Source: an uncultured Dysgonomonas sp. (GTDB lineage Bacteria > Bacteroidota > Bacteroidia > Bacteroidales > Dysgonomonadaceae). Taken from it: 64,000 nucleotides of DNA. Below the pieces are notes generated by a model. It was not told the DNA's origin. It worked only from the letters and a program-made list of their open reading frames with translations, and did not search any database. Position numbers and translations under genes: made by a program. Numbering within the stretch: the first letter of the stretch is position 1; each line of letters starts with the position of its first letter. This document shows positions 61,793-64,000 of the stretch, in pieces. The stretch covers positions 2,663,518 through 2,727,517 of the forward strand of contig NZ_LT599032.1 of the NCBI RefSeq assembly GCF_900079725.1. Reading direction: 5' to 3'.

Positions 61793-62272
61793 TTATTTTT
61801 TATGTTCTTTGAATGTGAAGAACTTATTTATGGCAAATTGTATAGCAGCAACAATGAAAATGGCGAATACTTTGGCCAGCATATCATCTATTTTCATTAT
61901 ACCTATGAATAATGTCAGTAACATAGAACTTATGATCATGCCTACTATGGCAATAGAGGCAAATGACATAAATCGTTTCAGTTTCTGATCGGTAACTTTA
62001 AATGTAAAATAACTATTCAGAATGAAGTTGTTTACGACGGCCAAAGTCTGGCTTATTATATTGGATATAAGTATATCCAGCATGCCTATAGACATGTTTC
62101 CCTTCAGCAATGAACTTATCGTTGCCGAAAACGGGTAATGTACTGAGAATTTATTTACCAACAGGTAAAATATTCCCATATCTATAACTAATCCTACAAT
62201 ACCGACCAGACCATATTTGATTAATTGTCTGATGGCTTTTCGCTTAGCCAGTCCGGTTAACTGCTCTTTCAT
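61793..62272 (-). CDS. GtrA family membrane protein
   Basis: This 159-residue protein has four membrane helices of the GtrA/DPMS type (FLVNKFSV-like loop, TLAVVNNFILNSYFTFK, MSFASIAIVGMIISSML, FAINKFFTFKEHKK). GtrA proteins help move polyprenyl-phosphate-linked sugars across the membrane in O-antigen or cell-wall glucosylation. It starts 29 nt after the GT39 stop, so the pair forms an operon: flippase-like helper plus glycosyltransferase. Confidence 0.9.
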   Translation of the reverse strand: MKEQLTGLAKRKAIRQLIKYGLVGIVGLVIDMGIFYLLVNKFSVHYPFSATISSLLKGNMSIGMLDILISNIISQTLAVVNNFILNSYFTFKVTDQKLKRFMSFASIAIVGMIISSMLLTLFIGIMKIDDMLAKVFAIFIVAAIQFAINKFFTFKEHKK

Positions 62273-62301
62273 GTGTGCTTTTTAAGTTTGTCTAAAATAT
62301 G

Positions 62302-64000
62302 CTAATTCTTCTTTTTTATCTTGAAGAAGAGTATTTCGTTTTTGTTTTCGTTCATCTTATCGCTCGATTCGAGCAGAGTAAATTGATACTCTTTATATTG
62401 CTCTTTTATTCTGTCTATATCCAGTTCTAAGGCGATAAAGTAGCCATAGTCGGGCTTTTCTTTCTCTATATTCTTAAAACTGTTGTGCATCGAGAAATTG
62501 AGAGAATACAGGTTCCTGTAGCTCTTCAGATAGTTGGTGACATATACATTGTCTTTGAGCTCATACTTCCTTGCTAGGTGCTCGGCAAACGGACGGGTCG
62601 AATATGCGTTTTTATAACCGGGCAATAAATAAGAGTCCATAAATAAATTAATTGCCAGCATCAATCCGAATCCGGCCATTAATATTTTCAGATTCATCTT
62701 TTTTCTCAACAGATAGAAGCTGTTCACTATGGCCGCAAGCAATACCATTATGCCCAATAGGCCAAGCCATCCCGGATGCAGGAACAGATTAAAGAATACA
62801 TGAATATCCCGCAAGGTTCTTTCCCGTTTCGACAGGGATTGTGCCATTTCTTCGGTTATTATACCTGTATATGCCAGTATAACAAGCAACAATGCCAGTA
62901 TGCTTACAGTTAACAATATCGAGGTTGATATGCGTACAGCCAAAGGTTTAACATCTGTAAGATAAATAAAGAAGCGGGCGATAAAAATAGCAATAAACGG
63001 ATAAGTGAGCATAATATATGTGCTCCGCTTCGAAGAGGGAACCGTAAAAAATATAATGGCTACAACTGCTACAAGCAGACTGAACAGAAGTACCTTATCC
63101 ATGGATATAATCTTAGAGATGAAAGATTTTATTGTACCCGATGGTTTTTTGTATTTGATGAAGAATAAAGATATAGCCAGTAATATGGTCCAGGGAAGAA
63201 ATCCGGCAATAAGAGAAATAGAATAGTAATACCATGGATTTTCCACTCCCAGTTCATAGTCTATGTTGAGTATTGAAGAGTCTATACTCAGAAATCGTCC
63301 GAAATTCTCGGCAAAAACCTTATTTAGAAAAGCATCTCCCTGAATCTGATATGCTGCATAATACCAAATAAGCGGAACGATGAGAGCCGAAACTAATATA
63401 ACTAGGCATTTTAGCATTGCTTTAAAGAAATTTTCGCGCTGGAAGAGGAGGTATATTCCAAAAATAAGACAAGGCAGGAGAACTCCTACAGGCCCTTTAG
63501 CTAAAGTAGCCAGACTGAGGAATGTCCAGGCTGAGAGAAGCAATCCGAGTCGGCGTTTTTCATGCCACGTATATAACTGAATGAGTGCGGCAACCATCAG
63601 GAATGTAAGCAGCATATCTATTCGTGTAGTCATGCCCGCCCGATGTATTTCGAAACAGGTGATTATTATCAGGCAGGATACAAAGGCTTCAAGAACCGGA
63701 CGGCGGCGGGCAAAAAACATGAAGCAAATGCCTATCATGGCAATGAATGCCAGAGCTGAGGGTAGACGGGAGGTGAATGGAGTCACTTCTCCTTTGTTTA
63801 TAGCAAGGGAAAAACCGGAAATCAACCAATGGTTTAACGGAGGTTTGTATGCGAACTCATCGGCATAGCTGGAAGGAATAATCCATTCTCCCTTTTCGAT
63901 CATAGATATAGCCAATGCTGCCTCGCGAGGCTCTCCCTTAGTATAGAATTCCCCGAGTCCAATCCACGGCAAAGTAGACAATGTAGCTATGAGGAGAATA
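62302..64000 (-). CDS. GT39 (ArnT/PMT-like) glycosyltransferase, 5' end outside window
   Basis: The frame is open to the window edge: upstream of the TTG at 63981 it continues ILLIATLSTLPWIGLGEFYT, so the true start is outside. At least 565 residues are present, with about 12 membrane helices. The GT39/PMT-2 signature is FYTKGEPREAALAISMIEKG and WIIPSSYADEFAYKPPLNHW. The Glu-Pro-Arg is in the place of the catalytic acid of ArnT/PMT enzymes. They transfer a sugar from a polyprenyl-phosphate donor to lipid A or protein in the periplasm. The soluble tail follows the last helix (about 470-565). Confidence 0.9.
   Translation of the reverse strand, partial: ILLIATLSTLPWIGLGEFYTKGEPREAALAISMIEKGEWIIPSSYADEFAYKPPLNHWLISGFSLAINKGEVTPFTSRLPSALAFIAMIGICFMFFARRRPVLEAFVSCLIIITCFEIHRAGMTTRIDMLLTFLMVAALIQLYTWHEKRRLGLLLSAWTFLSLATLAKGPVGVLLPCLIFGIYLLFQRENFFKAMLKCLVILVSALIVPLIWYYAAYQIQGDAFLNKVFAENFGRFLSIDSSILNIDYELGVENPWYYYSISLIAGFLPWTILLAISLFFIKYKKPSGTIKSFISKIISMDKVLLFSLLVAVVAIIFFTVPSSKRSTYIMLTYPFIAIFIARFFIYLTDVKPLAVRISTSILLTVSILALLLVILAYTGIITEEMAQSLSKRERTLRDIHVFFNLFLHPGWLGLLGIMVLLAAIVNSFYLLRKKMNLKILMAGFGLMLAINLFMDSYLLPGYKNAYSTRPFAEHLARKYELKDNVYVTNYLKSYRNLYSLNFSMHNSFKNIEKEKPDYGYFIALELDIDRIKEQYKEYQFTLLESSDKMNENKNEILFFKIKKKN

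Overview
The window looks like chromosomal DNA of a Bacteroidales bacterium, probably Dysgonomonadaceae-like (this rank is inference). Evidence seen: about twenty genes are preceded by the Bacteroidetes -7 element TAnnTTTG, Shine-Dalgarno sites are almost absent, and there are many SPII lipoproteins. Lineage-typical genes include two Fibrobacter-succinogenes-major-paralogous-domain (FISUMP) surface proteins, a DUF2625 gene, a short KpsF-like SIS protein, bifunctional ThrA next to an ApgM-type homoserine kinase, a large TamB, a GH92/GH125 mannosidase operon and a DcuB-type transporter. No rRNA, tRNA, CRISPR array, phage or complete insertion sequence was seen. Both edges cut a gene: phoH on the left and a GT39 glycosyltransferase on the right.

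Layout. 1-15 kb is mostly minus strand: phoH, a SIS isomerase, a small secreted protein, the threonine-branch pair thrA/apgM behind a secreted S41 protease, a YciO/Sua5 protein, a FISUMP protein, fabI, an EamA exporter, a lipoprotein, ftsH and rsfS. 15-26.5 kb is plus strand: miaA, a decayed secreted-protein gene, a three-gene alpha-mannan/N-glycan operon (DUF4965 lipoprotein, GH92, GH125) without SusC/SusD, pyrC, an Ntn-type amidase and an AlkD-like protein. guaA and a lipoprotein follow on the minus strand. 29.6-32.9 kb is an ECF-sigma operon with a membrane-anchored putative regulator and two beta-solenoid proteins. 33-43 kb (minus) holds purE, gcvH, a PAP2-like membrane protein, rpoN, a metallo-hydrolase, a YjdM-like protein, tamB and an ArsC/Spx protein. 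43-46.4 kb (plus) is a tightly coupled yicC-gmk-nadD-peptidase operon. 46.5-55.2 kb has a second FISUMP protein, folP, a pbuX-xpt-rsmE operon, DUF2625, dcuB and a secreted EEP-family protein. 55.3-60.5 kb (plus) has a MITE-like element, valS, plsC, a GNAT gene and a BASS transporter. 60.5-64 kb (minus) has a membrane protein with a degenerate NUDIX domain, then GtrA and GT39 genes for lipid-linked sugar transfer.

How the genes work together. Most of the window is housekeeping: purine supply (purE, guaA, gmk, xpt/pbuX), pyrimidine (pyrC), folate, NAD, lipid (fabI, plsC), tRNA and rRNA modification, and envelope biogenesis. The accessory parts are the mannosidase operon, the sigma-factor/solenoid operon, the FISUMP proteins, the NUDIX-like/GtrA/GT39 block, and intergenic regions that carry related mosaic repeats. 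The best candidates for something undescribed are the sigma/solenoid operon, the 193-bp MITE-like element before valS, and the repeat family shared by three intergenic regions.
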